DNA of 64,000 nucleotides from Planctomycetota bacterium (lineage in GTDB: Bacteria; Planctomycetota; UBA1135; GCA-002686595). Shown piece by piece: positions 54,239 to 63,181 of the stretch (positions are counted from its first letter, which is position 1; the number at the start of each line of letters is the position of its first letter). The DNA lies in assembly GCA_016709875.1 (NCBI GenBank), contig JADJLZ010000002.1:248001-312000 (forward strand), read 5' to 3'. The notes beneath the pieces are model-generated. The model saw only the letters and a program-made list of their open reading frames with translations, did not search any database and was not told the origin of the DNA. Both the position numbers and the translations under genes were made by a program.

Positions 54239-55963
54239 ATGCTGAAATCGCTCGCCGCACCGCTCTGCGTCCTCGTGCTCGCCGTCCCGGGATTCGCGCA
54301 GGCGCCGGTCGTCACGCTGCGCGTGGACGCCGCGAGCCGCGAAGTCGAGTTGTCCGCGACAACCGACTGGCTCGAGAAGTGGTCGCCGGGGCCGATCGAC
54401 GTCTGGATTGCCTCGCGCAAGCAGGGCACGGGCTGGACGGTCGAATACGAGCTGAGCGCGCGCGCACCGTTGCAGGGCGTGGGCGCGGTGACGATCGAAG
54501 TGCCCGGCTATCCCAAGCAGCGCATCGAGGTCGGAATGACCTGGCCTGCGGGACGCTCGCTCTCGGGCCGCGTGGGCGAGGAGCTCCCGCTGTACGAGGA
54601 CTGGGAGGCGCGCAAGAGGCACTTCGGTCCGCTCGAGATCGCGCTCCCGAACATCCCCGACGTCGCGGCGCAGGCGGCGTGGGCGACCGCGAAGCTCGCC
54701 GGGTTGCGCGCGGCGCTCGCGGCGCGCACGAAGACCGGTTATCCGGTCCAGGACTGGCTCGACGGTCTGTACGCAGGTCACGGCGAGCAGGATCCCGCGT
54801 GGAGAGGTCCGTGGGTTTGCTACACGGCTCCCGATCCCGGACCGGGAGCTCCTGGAGGCAGCGGCATCGACCACACGACCGGCTGGCAGGACAACGAACC
54901 CTTCGCGCGGCTTGCGTGCGCGATCGAAGCGGTCGCGATGGGCCGCATGTGGTGCTTCCACAACGCCGACGGCTCGTTCTTCTCCGTCGACCAGTTCCGC
55001 GCGGCGGGCAAGCTGAGCCCCAACTGCACCAGCGAAGCGAACATCAAGCCGCCCGAATTCGGCGGCGCGAAGGACCCCAACGATCCACTCTGGCTGCCGA
55101 TCTCGATCAGCCACTACCCGCGCGTGCTGCGCTACTGCCAGGCCGCCTACGAGATGACCGGCTCGCGCCTGGCGCGGCGCCACCTGATCCAACTCGCCGA
55201 GACGGCGCGGCTGCAGTTCAGCGAGTGCGGCCAGGACGCGCACGGCGGCGGCTGGATCGCGTGGAATCTGACCTCGTGGGAGGTGCTCGCGGCGCAGCAT
55301 CCGCACAGCGGCCTGATCGCGCCGCAGTACGGCCTGGGCTGGGATCGCAACCACGGCTGGATGCTGTGGGCGGCTGCGGAGGCCAAGAAGGCCGGCATGC
55401 CTTGGACGGACGGCTGGAAGGACTGGTCCAAGCGCATGGTCGGGGCGATCACGCTGACGCAGATGCCAAACGGGATCATCGGCCGCGCCTACCGCGACGA
55501 CGCGAGCAAGGCCGACGACGTCTGCGCACTGATGCACGAGGCCGTGCTCGGCCTGGGGCTGCTCGCGCTCCACGTGCAGGCGCAGATCCCGATCCCGACG
55601 ATCCTCCCCGCTCATGCGCGCACGCTCTACCAGAAGGCGCCGACCGGCCCCTACCACGGCGAGATCGGTCCGCTGCATTTCCTCGTCGTCGCGCCGCGCG
55701 GCGGCGAACCGGTCGCGAAGATCGAGCGCGGCTACGGCGAGCCCTCGATCCAGCCGCCGACGGACACGGGCGACCCGATCCTGGTCGAGTCCTACCTCGC
55801 GGCCGTGAGCGCGCTCAGCGCGGACGCCTCCTTCCTCGAGAGCGCGCTGCACCTGGGCGTCCCCGCGCCCACGCGCGCGGCCAAGGTGCAGCAGATGAGC
55901 AACCCAGGGAACAGCCTGATGCTGCGCTCCTGGCAGGCCTACCTGCTCGCGCAGATGCAGTGA
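54239..55963 (+). CDS. Secreted protein, possible alpha/alpha-toroid fold, unknown function
   Basis: 574 residues from ATG 54239 with signal peptide 1-21. After a ~90-residue beta-rich N-terminal part, the body is helical with conserved-looking aromatic and His/Asp patches ('WRGPWVCYTAPDPGPGAPGG', 'IDHTTGWQDNEPFARLACAI', 'GWIAWNLTSWEVLAAQHPHSG', 'GWDRNHGWMLWAAAEAKKAG'). The spacing of helix pairs suggests a six-hairpin toroid as in many glycoside hydrolases or lyases, but no family motif is certain. It could act on a polysaccharide; this is only a guess from fold impression. A TTGACG -35-like element lies near 54193. Confidence 0.6.
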   Translation: MLKSLAAPLCVLVLAVPGFAQAPVVTLRVDAASREVELSATTDWLEKWSPGPIDVWIASRKQGTGWTVEYELSARAPLQGVGAVTIEVPGYPKQRIEVGMTWPAGRSLSGRVGEELPLYEDWEARKRHFGPLEIALPNIPDVAAQAAWATAKLAGLRAALAARTKTGYPVQDWLDGLYAGHGEQDPAWRGPWVCYTAPDPGPGAPGGSGIDHTTGWQDNEPFARLACAIEAVAMGRMWCFHNADGSFFSVDQFRAAGKLSPNCTSEANIKPPEFGGAKDPNDPLWLPISISHYPRVLRYCQAAYEMTGSRLARRHLIQLAETARLQFSECGQDAHGGGWIAWNLTSWEVLAAQHPHSGLIAPQYGLGWDRNHGWMLWAAAEAKKAGMPWTDGWKDWSKRMVGAITLTQMPNGIIGRAYRDDASKADDVCALMHEAVLGLGLLALHVQAQIPIPTILPAHARTLYQKAPTGPYHGEIGPLHFLVVAPRGGEPVAKIERGYGEPSIQPPTDTGDPILVESYLAAVSALSADASFLESALHLGVPAPTRAAKVQQMSNPGNSLMLRSWQAYLLAQMQ

Positions 55964-56057
55964 TTCGCTCGCGCGCAGGCCAGCGCGTCAGAATATCGGA
56001 GCGCGGCGGGCGAATGCCGCCGCTCAACAGTCCTTCCCCCTCGACGGAGCCCTCCCC

Positions 56058-57230
56058 ATGAAGCCCCTCGCGAAGATCCTGATCGTCGTCGCCGTCCTCT
56101 TCTTCCTGCTCGTCTCGAGCGCGATCGTGATCGGGGCCTGCGCCGTCGGCCACCTGCGGATCAACGGCCACTCGGTGCGCTCCGGAATCGAGGCGAACCG
56201 CGTCGAGACGCACGAGCTCGCCTTCGATCCCGCCCAGCCGCTGCGTGCGCAGGTCGATTTCGGGGAAATCCGGGTGCGCAGCACGACGGGAACGACAGCC
56301 AGCGTCACGGCGCGCCTGCGCGCCTTCGGCAGCGACAAGGCGGACGCCGAGCAGCGCCTCGCCGCGATGAGCCTCGAGCTCGGCCCGAACTCGGTGCGCG
56401 GGCGCGAGAAGGACAACGCGGGGAGCGGCATCTTCGAGACCTACGGCGGAGGCCAGATCGACCTCGAGCTCACGCTGCCCGCCGGCGCGCGGCTGGAGAT
56501 CCAGAGCGGCTCGGGCGACCTCTCCGTCGAAGGTCCCTTCGGCGACACTCGGGCGGCCTCGGACTACGGCGACCTCGAGCTGCGCGGGATCCGCGGTGCG
56601 CTCAGCGCGAAGAGCAGCTCGGGTGACATCCACGCAAGCGAGCTCGAAGGCGGCGATGTCAGCCTCGACACGAGCTACGGCGATCTCGCGCTCGAGCGCG
56701 CGAAGACCGGCCGGCTCGAGCTGCACACGAGCTCGGGCGACATCCAGGTGAGCGAGATCCAGTCCAGCAGCACGCGCCTTGCGAGCGAGTACGGCGACAT
56801 CCAGGTGCGCACGCTGCGCGGCGATCTCGAGGCACGCACGAGCAGCGGCGAGATCGCGCTCTCGGCGTTCTCGGGCAAGTGCGTCGCGCACTCGGACTAC
56901 GGCGAGGTCTCGGCCAGCGGTGTGTTCGCGGGCCTCCAGCTCAGCAGCAGTTCCGGAGCCGTCCACGGTGAGGCCCTCGCGGGGAGCGCGCTCGGCGAGG
57001 GCTGGAAGCTCGAGTCGGACTACGGTGAAGTCGCGCTGCAGCTGCCCGCGAGCCTTTCCTTCGAGCTCGACGCGAGCACGGACTACGGCGAGGTCAGCGC
57101 GGACCTGCCCGGCGTGCTCGGCGGCGCCAAGGGCGACGAAGCGCACAAGCTGCACGGTGCGGTCGGCGGGGGCGGCCCGAAGTTGCGCCTGCACTCGAGC
57201 TCGGGCGACGTCGCGATCCGCACGCGCTGA
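56058..57230 (+). CDS. Membrane-anchored DUF4097-like beta-solenoid protein with alternating repeats
   Basis: 390 residues. A single N-terminal helix (7-29) anchors the protein, with no clear cleavage site. The rest is a repeat array in which two motifs alternate: 'SDYGDLELRG', 'SSSGDIHASE', 'TSYGDLALER', 'TSSGDIQVSE', 'SEYGDIQVRT', 'TSSGEIALSA', 'SDYGEVSASG' and so on to 'HSSSGDVAIR'. This is the DUF4097/putative-adhesin beta-strand repeat. It is predicted to be extracytoplasmic, perhaps binding a ligand or envelope polymer. The function of the family is unknown. The rhodanese gene follows after 37 bp. Confidence 0.83.
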   Translation: MKPLAKILIVVAVLFFLLVSSAIVIGACAVGHLRINGHSVRSGIEANRVETHELAFDPAQPLRAQVDFGEIRVRSTTGTTASVTARLRAFGSDKADAEQRLAAMSLELGPNSVRGREKDNAGSGIFETYGGGQIDLELTLPAGARLEIQSGSGDLSVEGPFGDTRAASDYGDLELRGIRGALSAKSSSGDIHASELEGGDVSLDTSYGDLALERAKTGRLELHTSSGDIQVSEIQSSSTRLASEYGDIQVRTLRGDLEARTSSGEIALSAFSGKCVAHSDYGEVSASGVFAGLQLSSSSGAVHGEALAGSALGEGWKLESDYGEVALQLPASLSFELDASTDYGEVSADLPGVLGGAKGDEAHKLHGAVGGGGPKLRLHSSSGDVAIRTR

Positions 57231-57267
57231 CGGATCAGGGCGCGCGGCTGCTAGCATCTCTCGCGCC

Positions 57268-57801
57268 ATGGAATACGCCGCACTCGCCCTCGCTGTTCTC
57301 GCCCTGCTCCTCGCCCTCGTCGCGCTCGCCAAGGCGGGCTCGAAGGCGCAGGTGAGCACCCCCGCCGCGGATTCCGGCCGCTCGGAACGCTTCGAGACGC
57401 TCGAGGCCGAGCTCGTCGCGCAACGGCGCATGCTCGCCGCACTCGCGGGCGGATCGCAGCTCTCCGCCGAGATGGTGCTCGAGGGCCGGCTGTGGCGCGA
57501 CCTGGACTCGCAGAGCGCCGCGGCGCTCGTGCGCGAGGGCGGTCTGTGCATCATCGACGTGCGCACGCCGCAGGAGACAGCGCTCGGCATCATCCCCGGG
57601 GCGATCCTGATCCCGGTCGACGAGCTCCCACAGCGCGCGCGTGAGATCCCCAAGGACGGACGCAAGAAGCTCGTGTACTGCGCCGGCGGCGGACGCTCCG
57701 CTGCAGCGTGCGAATACCTCTCCGAGCAGGGCTACTTCGAGCTCCTCAACCTCGAGAGCGGGTTCTCCGGGTGGAACGGTCCGCGCGAGAAGCCGCGCTG
57801 A
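57268..57801 (+). CDS. Membrane-anchored rhodanese-domain protein
   Basis: 177 residues. N-terminal membrane helix (3-23), a short coiled-coil-like segment (~40-60), then a rhodanese domain: 'GGLCIIDVRTPQETALGIIPGAILIPVDELPQR' and 'LVYCAGGGRSAAACEYL', with active-site Cys in 'YCAGGGRS', and 'NLESGFSGWNGP' at the end. It is a single-domain sulfurtransferase or persulfide carrier tethered to the membrane. TAGCAT (57252-57257) lies 10 nt upstream of the ATG. The TPR lipoprotein follows after 28 bp. Confidence 0.88.
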   Translation: MEYAALALAVLALLLALVALAKAGSKAQVSTPAADSGRSERFETLEAELVAQRRMLAALAGGSQLSAEMVLEGRLWRDLDSQSAAALVREGGLCIIDVRTPQETALGIIPGAILIPVDELPQRAREIPKDGRKKLVYCAGGGRSAAACEYLSEQGYFELLNLESGFSGWNGPREKPR

Positions 57802-57829
57802 GCCGGTGCGATCCGCTATCCTGCCGCGT

Positions 57830-58417
57830 GTGAAGCCGACGATCTCACACACCGCCGCCGCGCTGCTCCTGTGCGCGAGTGCGCTCTGCGGTTGCCACCG
57901 CGAGCCGCAGACTCCCGAGGCGCTCGCGCGCGCGGGCATGGAGATGCACCGCTCGCACGACTTCGCCAAGGCGATCGACTACTACCGCCGCTCGCTGGCG
58001 CTGCACCCCGACACGAGCGTGCGCGTGAACCTCGCGCGAGCGCTCTTCGCCGCGGGCAAGGCCCCCGAGGCCGCCGCCGAGTACAAGGCGCTGCTGCAGG
58101 ACGACTCCTCCAACGGCGCGCTGTGGTTCGACTACGGCCTGGTGCTCGAGAACGGCATCAAGGACCTCTCGGCGGCAGAGGAGGCGCTCTTCAACGCGAC
58201 GAAGTACCCGCCCAAGCCGCCCGAAGCGAGCTACCACCTCGGCAACGTGCTGATGGCGCGCGGACGCTACGAAGAGGCGGGTGCGTGCTTCGACGCGGCG
58301 ATCTCCTTCGCCCCGCCCAAGGCGAGTTGGCTCGACGACGCGCACGAGAAGCAGATCCAGGCCTACCTGCTCGCGAAAGAGCACCCCAAGCCCGAGGAAG
58401 CGCCCGCGCCCAAGTAG
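57830..58417 (+). CDS. TPR-repeat lipoprotein
   Basis: 195 residues from GTG 57830. Signal 'AAALLLCASALCGC' with lipobox Cys22. At least three TPR pairs: 'PEALARAGMEMHRSHDFAKAIDYYRRSLALHPDT', 'SVRVNLARALFAAGKAPEAAAEYKALLQDD' and 'PEASYHLGNVLMARGRYEEAGACFDAAISFAPP'. It would sit on the periplasmic face of a membrane and act as a scaffold; partners are not known. TATCCT (57817-57822) lies 7 nt before the GTG and there is no Shine-Dalgarno. Convergent with the large propeller gene. Confidence 0.83.
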   Translation: MKPTISHTAAALLLCASALCGCHREPQTPEALARAGMEMHRSHDFAKAIDYYRRSLALHPDTSVRVNLARALFAAGKAPEAAAEYKALLQDDSSNGALWFDYGLVLENGIKDLSAAEEALFNATKYPPKPPEASYHLGNVLMARGRYEEAGACFDAAISFAPPKASWLDDAHEKQIQAYLLAKEHPKPEEAPAPK

Positions 58418-58423
58418 CGCGCG

Positions 58424-61400
58424 CTACCAGTCGATCTCGAGGCCGTTGGTGATGTTCCAGGTGTTGCCGAGAGGCGCAGCACAGAACGACGCGCTCGGAT
58501 CGCGGTAGTAGGTCGCGTAGTAGCGCGTCGAGCCCGGTCCGAAGGCGTCGCCCAGTTGCGCCGAGCGCAGCGTGATCGAGGGATCACCCGCGGCGGGGAA
58601 CTGCGAGGCGCCGTTGACGCTCGCCTTCACCGCCAGACGCTTGAGCGAGCCGCTGACGCAGCGCACTCCGTCGCCGAAGACGGTGCCGCTCGCGTTGCTC
58701 ACCGAGCCCTGCAAGTACACCGAGGTCGCGGTGGGCAGCATGCCCGAAGCGGAGAGCTCCACGGTGTCGGGGTTGACCGCGCCGTTGCTCGTGAGCCAGG
58801 CACCGATCGAACCGGGCTGGCTGTTGGCGCAGCCGCGGCCGGCGGCGCCTGTGTTGGCGCACGGGCAGGCCGTGGCGAGTGAGCCGTCGCCCGAGCAGTA
58901 GGGCTGACCCGGGCCACAGATGTGGCTCGCGGGATCGGCGGGATCACTGCCGCCGTCGAGTTCGTCGCGGTCGAGGCAACCGTCGAGGTCGCGGTCGATG
59001 CCGACGCGCGTCTGCGTCCCGCGCGGCACGATCGTCCAGGTGAGCTCGCTGCCCGCGGCCGCGCTCGACGTCAGCGTGGTGAGGCCGACGCGCTCCTGCG
59101 CGCGGTCGGACTGGAACAGGCCGCCGCCGGTGTAGACGTAGCCGCGCGCGAGGCCCGACTGCTTGCCCTTCACGACCAGGCCGACCTTGCCCGACTCGGC
59201 GAGGCCCTGCATGGTCGCGAGCAGCGCGGCTTGCGCGGGCGGGATGTTGGAGCCGTCGGTGACGGTGGTCTGCAGGCCGATGGAGGCCGCGCTGTCCTTG
59301 CTCGTGCCGCCCGGCGGCTCGAGGGGGTTCGAAGGCGATCCCTGCGGCAGATCGGAGCCCGAGAAGGCGAGCATCAGCGCGGTCAGGTCCGCCACCATCT
59401 GGTCGCCGGTCACCTGGAACACGGGCTCCGAGACGAAGCGCTCGATCGAATCGACGCTGCCGTCGTGCAGCACGCCGAAGCCGGCGGTGTTGACCAGTTG
59501 CGTGAGGTTGAAACCGATCTTGCGGTACTCGGTGCGCAGCTGCGGCACCTTGACCGAGACGTTCGTCGAGCCGTCGACCGAGACGAGAGCGCGGTGGTGC
59601 TCGCCGTTGGGGCCGATCGGGAAGGGCACGAGCGTGAAACCCTGCAGCCGGTAGTCGGTGCCGCTTCCGGTGGGCAGCGTGTGGCAGGTGACGCAGCGGA
59701 TCGTGCCGTTGTCGAGCAGGTTCGTGCGGTAGGCCGCGAGCCCGTTGGCCGCGTTGCCGTTGGGCAGCGGCTGTCCGGCGGGCGCGAAGCGGCCGGTCGT
59801 GAAGTGGCCCGGCAGCGAGAGGTTCGTGGGCAGCGTGTTGTCGAGGTTGCGGTACGGGTTCGGCGGCAGCGTGATCGTCGCGAGGAAGTCCTCGAACTGC
59901 TGCATCTCGACCGTCGTGAGCTGCGTGTCGTCGCCTTGCAGGCTCATGAACGCGCCGTTGAACTCCTCGAGGCCACTGCGGTCGCCGCGCCAGTGCAGCG
60001 GCTCCTGACCGATGATGTCCTGCAACGTCTGCGTGGTCATCGGGCCCTTCATCGGGTGGAAGTCCTGGAAGCCCGTGTTGAGGCCCGGGAGGTTCGCGCC
60101 GAGGTTCTGGCCCGCGGTGGACTTCATCTGGCCCGAGGGATCGCCCAGATCCCACGCCAGGCGGTCCATCTTCGCGTCGACGTGGCACGAGGCGCAGGAG
60201 ATCTGGCCCAGGCCCGAGTTCTTGTGCGTGTCGTACAGGTGCTTGCGGCCGTTGCGGATCGCAGCCGGCGAAGGATCGAAGAAGGGCACGCGCACGCTCT
60301 CGATCTCGCTCGCGAGGTCGACGACCGAAATCGCGCCCTCGAAGCGGTCGAGCACGTACAAGCGGCCGCGCAGCTCGTCGATTGCGATGCCGGTCGGGCC
60401 CTCGCCCACGGAGATCGTGTCGGAGAGGCCCGCGCGCGCGCCGTTGGCGTCGATCACGATCAGGCAGTTCGAACCCATGCCGGTGACGTAGCCGCGCGTT
60501 CCCGCCGCGTTCCACACCAGGCCACGCGGATCACCGAGCGACTTGTCGCGCTCGGACTGCGGGACCGTGGCGCTCGCGTAGCTGAGGTGCGGGTTGAGGT
60601 CGACGTTGCCGAGCGTGCTGGCGCCGTTGGCGGAGACGCGCGCGAGCTTCACGCGCGTGAAGCGGCCGTTGACGTTGGGCTCGAAGCGCACCTCGTTGGT
60701 CGCCTCGGTGCCGATCACGCTGACCTCGCCGCTCACCGGGTTGACCGCGATCCCCATGCAGATGTTCATCAGGCCGTGCGCGTAGCTCACGCCCAGGCTG
60801 CCGGTGTCGATCACGGCCACGTCGTCGTCGGCGAGATCCCAGCCGACCGGCCGCCCCGAGAGGGAAGCGTTCGGGCCGCTGACGAGCCCCGTCCAGTCGT
60901 GCGCGTTGTCGTCCATCCACGCTCCGGCGCCGTTCTTCTTCACGATCAGCGCCATGCGCGGCGGAGGCGGCAACCCGGCTGCGATCGGCGGGCTGAAACC
61001 CGCGCCGCTGTTCGGCGGCGGGTTGACGCCGCCGTAGGGCCCGCTCGCATCGCTGACGACGTTGGGCGGGAAGCCGATGTTCGTCACCGCGCCGCCGCCG
61101 AGCAGCGTCGAGCGGTTGCCCGACTCGAAGATCGCGCAGTACACGCGCAACCCGTCCGGGCTCTTCGCCAGCGCGCGCGGCTGCTGGCCGAGGATCGGGA
61201 TCTCGCTCGGCGCGAGGTCGAGGTTGACCGGATCGTAGACGAGCAGCTTGTTCGCGCCGCCGCAGCTCACGTACGCGCGCTGGGGCGAGCCTGCGAAGAT
61301 CACGTCGGCCGGCTCGTCCGCCGTGCGCAGCGTGGCGACCACGTTTCCGCCCGCGAGGTCGACGACGCTGATCGAATCGGAGATCTGGTTCACGACCCAG

Positions 61401-61663
61401 GCGCGCGAGTTGCTGCGCGCGCGCACGCTGACCGGATCCAGCCCGACGGGGATCTCCTTCAGCAGCACGAGGCTCGCGCCCGTGACGTCGAACACGAGCA
61501 GCCGCGCGTCGGCGGTGTTCACCGCGAGCAGCTTCGTGCCGTCGGGCGTGAGCTCGAGCGGGTGCACCTGTGCGCTCTCCCAGTTGACGAAGGAATTCTG
61601 GGCCGAGACGGCGGCGGTGCAGAACGAGAGAGCGAGAGCGATGCGGGGGAGCAAGAGTCGCAC
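58424..61663 (-). CDS. Very large secreted propeller/di-haem cytochrome c protein with lineage-specific C-terminal domain
   Basis: 1079 residues from GTG 61661-61663 with AGGAGG upstream; signal peptide 1-21. Residues ~25-470 form a YncE-like propeller ('LELTPDGTKLLAVNTADARLLVFDV', 'RALAKSPDGLRVYCAIFE'). Two haem c sites, 'ISCASCHVDAKMD' and 'IRCVTCHTLPTGSG', lie in a di-haem cytochrome-peroxidase-like region (~500-770). The last ~160 residues carry 'CSGDGSLATACPCANTG', 'GRGCANS' and 'TYYRDPSASFC' and end in Trp, matching the C-terminal domain of the protein at 8316. A periplasmic or surface electron-transfer role is plausible; substrate unknown. Confidence 0.8.
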   Translation of the reverse strand: MRLLLPRIALALSFCTAAVSAQNSFVNWESAQVHPLELTPDGTKLLAVNTADARLLVFDVTGASLVLLKEIPVGLDPVSVRARSNSRAWVVNQISDSISVVDLAGGNVVATLRTADEPADVIFAGSPQRAYVSCGGANKLLVYDPVNLDLAPSEIPILGQQPRALAKSPDGLRVYCAIFESGNRSTLLGGGAVTNIGFPPNVVSDASGPYGGVNPPPNSGAGFSPPIAAGLPPPPRMALIVKKNGAGAWMDDNAHDWTGLVSGPNASLSGRPVGWDLADDDVAVIDTGSLGVSYAHGLMNICMGIAVNPVSGEVSVIGTEATNEVRFEPNVNGRFTRVKLARVSANGASTLGNVDLNPHLSYASATVPQSERDKSLGDPRGLVWNAAGTRGYVTGMGSNCLIVIDANGARAGLSDTISVGEGPTGIAIDELRGRLYVLDRFEGAISVVDLASEIESVRVPFFDPSPAAIRNGRKHLYDTHKNSGLGQISCASCHVDAKMDRLAWDLGDPSGQMKSTAGQNLGANLPGLNTGFQDFHPMKGPMTTQTLQDIIGQEPLHWRGDRSGLEEFNGAFMSLQGDDTQLTTVEMQQFEDFLATITLPPNPYRNLDNTLPTNLSLPGHFTTGRFAPAGQPLPNGNAANGLAAYRTNLLDNGTIRCVTCHTLPTGSGTDYRLQGFTLVPFPIGPNGEHHRALVSVDGSTNVSVKVPQLRTEYRKIGFNLTQLVNTAGFGVLHDGSVDSIERFVSEPVFQVTGDQMVADLTALMLAFSGSDLPQGSPSNPLEPPGGTSKDSAASIGLQTTVTDGSNIPPAQAALLATMQGLAESGKVGLVVKGKQSGLARGYVYTGGGLFQSDRAQERVGLTTLTSSAAAGSELTWTIVPRGTQTRVGIDRDLDGCLDRDELDGGSDPADPASHICGPGQPYCSGDGSLATACPCANTGAAGRGCANSQPGSIGAWLTSNGAVNPDTVELSASGMLPTATSVYLQGSVSNASGTVFGDGVRCVSGSLKRLAVKASVNGASQFPAAGDPSITLRSAQLGDAFGPGSTRYYATYYRDPSASFCAAPLGNTWNITNGLEIDW

Positions 61664-61721
61664 GGACGGGGCCTCCTGGCGCGTGGGGATGCCTCCAAGC
61701 CTACCCGAGGCGGGAAAGGAA

Positions 61722-61753
61722 AGGGGCGCCCCCTTCGTGTGGGAGGCGCCCCT
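61722..61753 (-). terminator. Probable intrinsic terminator of the peroxiredoxin gene
   Basis: AGGGGCGCC (61722-61730) pairs with GGCGCCCCT (61745-61753), a 9-bp GC-rich stem with a 14-nt loop. Read on the minus strand it is followed by TTTCCTTTCC. It begins 22 bp after the peroxiredoxin stop and lies upstream of the large propeller gene, so it should separate the two transcripts. Confidence 0.6.
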
Positions 61754-61774
61754 ATTCCTTCGCTCGATCCGGGA

Positions 61775-62230
61775 TCACTTCAGCGTCTTGAGCGCAGCCT
61801 GGATCGGCGCCCAGTCGCGCTCGTCGCCGGTCTTCTCCTGCACCGCGACGAAGGCGACCTTGCCCTGCTTGTCGACGATGACCGTCGCGCGCTGGCTGAT
61901 GAACGGGACCTTCGGGTGCTGCATGCCGTAGGACTTGCTCACGTCGAGCATCGGGTCGGCGAGCAGGTCGTGCTTGATGTTGAAGGCCTTCTTCCAGGCC
62001 TTGTGCGACCAGACCGAGTCGCGGCTGAGGCCGACGACGACGGTGTCCGCGCCCTCGAGCACCGGCTGGGTGCTGATCTTGCAGTTCTCCTTCTCGCAGG
62101 TCGGAGACCAGTCGAGCGGATACCACAGCAGCACGACGTTCTTGCCCTTGTGGGCCGAGAGCTTCCACTCCTTGTCGTCCTGGGTCTTGAGCGTGAAATC
62201 GGGGGCGTTCGTTCCGACGGCGATGGTCAT
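61775..62230 (-). CDS. Peroxiredoxin (BCP/AhpC-TSA type)
   Basis: 151 residues. 'GTNAPDFTLKTQDDKEWKLSAHKGKNVVLLWYPLDWSPTCEKENC' contains the peroxidatic Cys45 in the P-x-x-x-T-x-x-C-like context 'PLDWSPTC', with Cys50 as possible resolving Cys, as in the atypical 2-Cys BCP group. 'VVGLSRDSVWSHKAWKKAF' and 'VPFISQRATVIVDKQGKVAFV' are further family blocks. It reduces H2O2 or organic peroxides in the cytoplasm with thioredoxin. 'SQRATVIVD' replaces the more usual 'R.TFvID' and keeps the conserved Arg. Confidence 0.9.
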   Translation of the reverse strand: MTIAVGTNAPDFTLKTQDDKEWKLSAHKGKNVVLLWYPLDWSPTCEKENCKISTQPVLEGADTVVVGLSRDSVWSHKAWKKAFNIKHDLLADPMLDVSKSYGMQHPKVPFISQRATVIVDKQGKVAFVAVQEKTGDERDWAPIQAALKTLK

Positions 62231-62304
62231 GAGCTTCTCCTTGGTGGTGCGGTAGGGCGGAGCATTCTAGCGGCGGCGGCGGACGCTCATCTAGACTTCG
62301 CAGC

Positions 62305-63126
62305 ATGACCCTCGCCGACGTCCCGGCCGCGCAGCGCGCCGACCTCTCTTTCGCCATCGAGGCCGCCCGCAGCGCGGGTGAGCGCGTGCTCGCGCTGCGC
62401 GCTACCGGGCGCTGGACGCAGGAGCCCACGCTGGCCGACATCGGCGACCAGGCCGCCGACGGTTTCCTGCAGGGATTCGTGCGCGGCCGATATCCGCAGG
62501 ACGGCATCCTGAGCGAGGAAACGGCCGATTCGAGCGCGCGCCTTTCGAACGAGCGCGTGTGGATCATCGACCCGCTCGACGGCACGCGCGAATACAGCCA
62601 GGGCCGCGCGGACTGGGCCGTGCACGTGGCGCTCGCGATCGGCGGCCAGCCCGCGCTCGCGGCGGTCGCGCTGCCCGCGCAGCAGCGCCTCCTGTGGGGC
62701 GTGTGCCAGGACGGAGCGCGTCTTTCGGGCCTCGAGGGCGCGGGCCGGCTCGTCGCGGCCGAGGAAGCGGGGCCCGCGCAGCCGCGCATCGCGGTCAGCC
62801 GCAGCCACACGCCCTCGTGGATGCCAGCGCTCGCCGCCGAATTCGGCGCGCAGCTCGTGCCCTGTGGCTCGGTGGGCGCGAAGGTCGCGCTGCTGGTGTT
62901 GGGCGACGCGGATCTCTACGCGCACCGCAAAGGCCTGAAGGAGTGGGACACCTGCGCACCCGAGGTGCTCGCGCGCGCGCTGGGCTGGTTCGTGAGCCGA
63001 CTCGACGGCACGCCGGTGCCCTACAACCAGCCGAACCCCAACCACGACGAATTCCTGGTGTGCCGGCCGGCTGACACGAAAAAAATGCTCGCTGCCCTTC
63101 AGGGAGCGGGTGCCCTGCGTCGATAG
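62305..63126 (+). CDS. Inositol-monophosphatase-family phosphatase (CysQ/BPNT-like)
   Basis: 273 residues from ATG 62305. Metal-binding motifs: 'DGILSEETADS' (Glu-Glu), 'VWIIDPLDGTREYSQG' (DPLDGT) and 'KGLKEWDTCAPEVLARALG' (WDxxAP). The 'DGTREYSQG' variant and 'HRKGLKEWDTCAPE' are typical of the 3'(2'),5'-bisphosphate nucleotidase/CysQ branch rather than SuhB. It removes a phosphate from PAP or inositol phosphate with Mg2+. TAGACT (62292-62297) lies 7 nt upstream. Followed after 55 bp by rmuC. Confidence 0.88.
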   Translation: MTLADVPAAQRADLSFAIEAARSAGERVLALRATGRWTQEPTLADIGDQAADGFLQGFVRGRYPQDGILSEETADSSARLSNERVWIIDPLDGTREYSQGRADWAVHVALAIGGQPALAAVALPAQQRLLWGVCQDGARLSGLEGAGRLVAAEEAGPAQPRIAVSRSHTPSWMPALAAEFGAQLVPCGSVGAKVALLVLGDADLYAHRKGLKEWDTCAPEVLARALGWFVSRLDGTPVPYNQPNPNHDEFLVCRPADTKKMLAALQGAGALRR

Positions 63127-63141
63127 CCGGGCATCCCTACT

Positions 63142-63163
63142 TTCCCTGACCGCCCCCAGGGAA
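63142..63163. other. Short inverted repeat between the phosphatase and rmuC genes
   Basis: TTCCCTG (63142-63148) and CAGGGAA (63157-63163) around an 8-nt C-rich loop, inside the 55-bp gap. No T run follows, so a classical terminator is unlikely. It may be an operator or a minor RNA hairpin. Confidence 0.3.
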
Positions 63164-63181
63164 CAGAATCGGGCACTCCCC

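Noticed and set aside
58922..62308. Plus-strand open frame of about 1128 codons opposite the propeller/cytochrome and peroxiredoxin genes
   Set aside because: It spans two well-supported minus-strand genes, has shadow-like composition and no domains.
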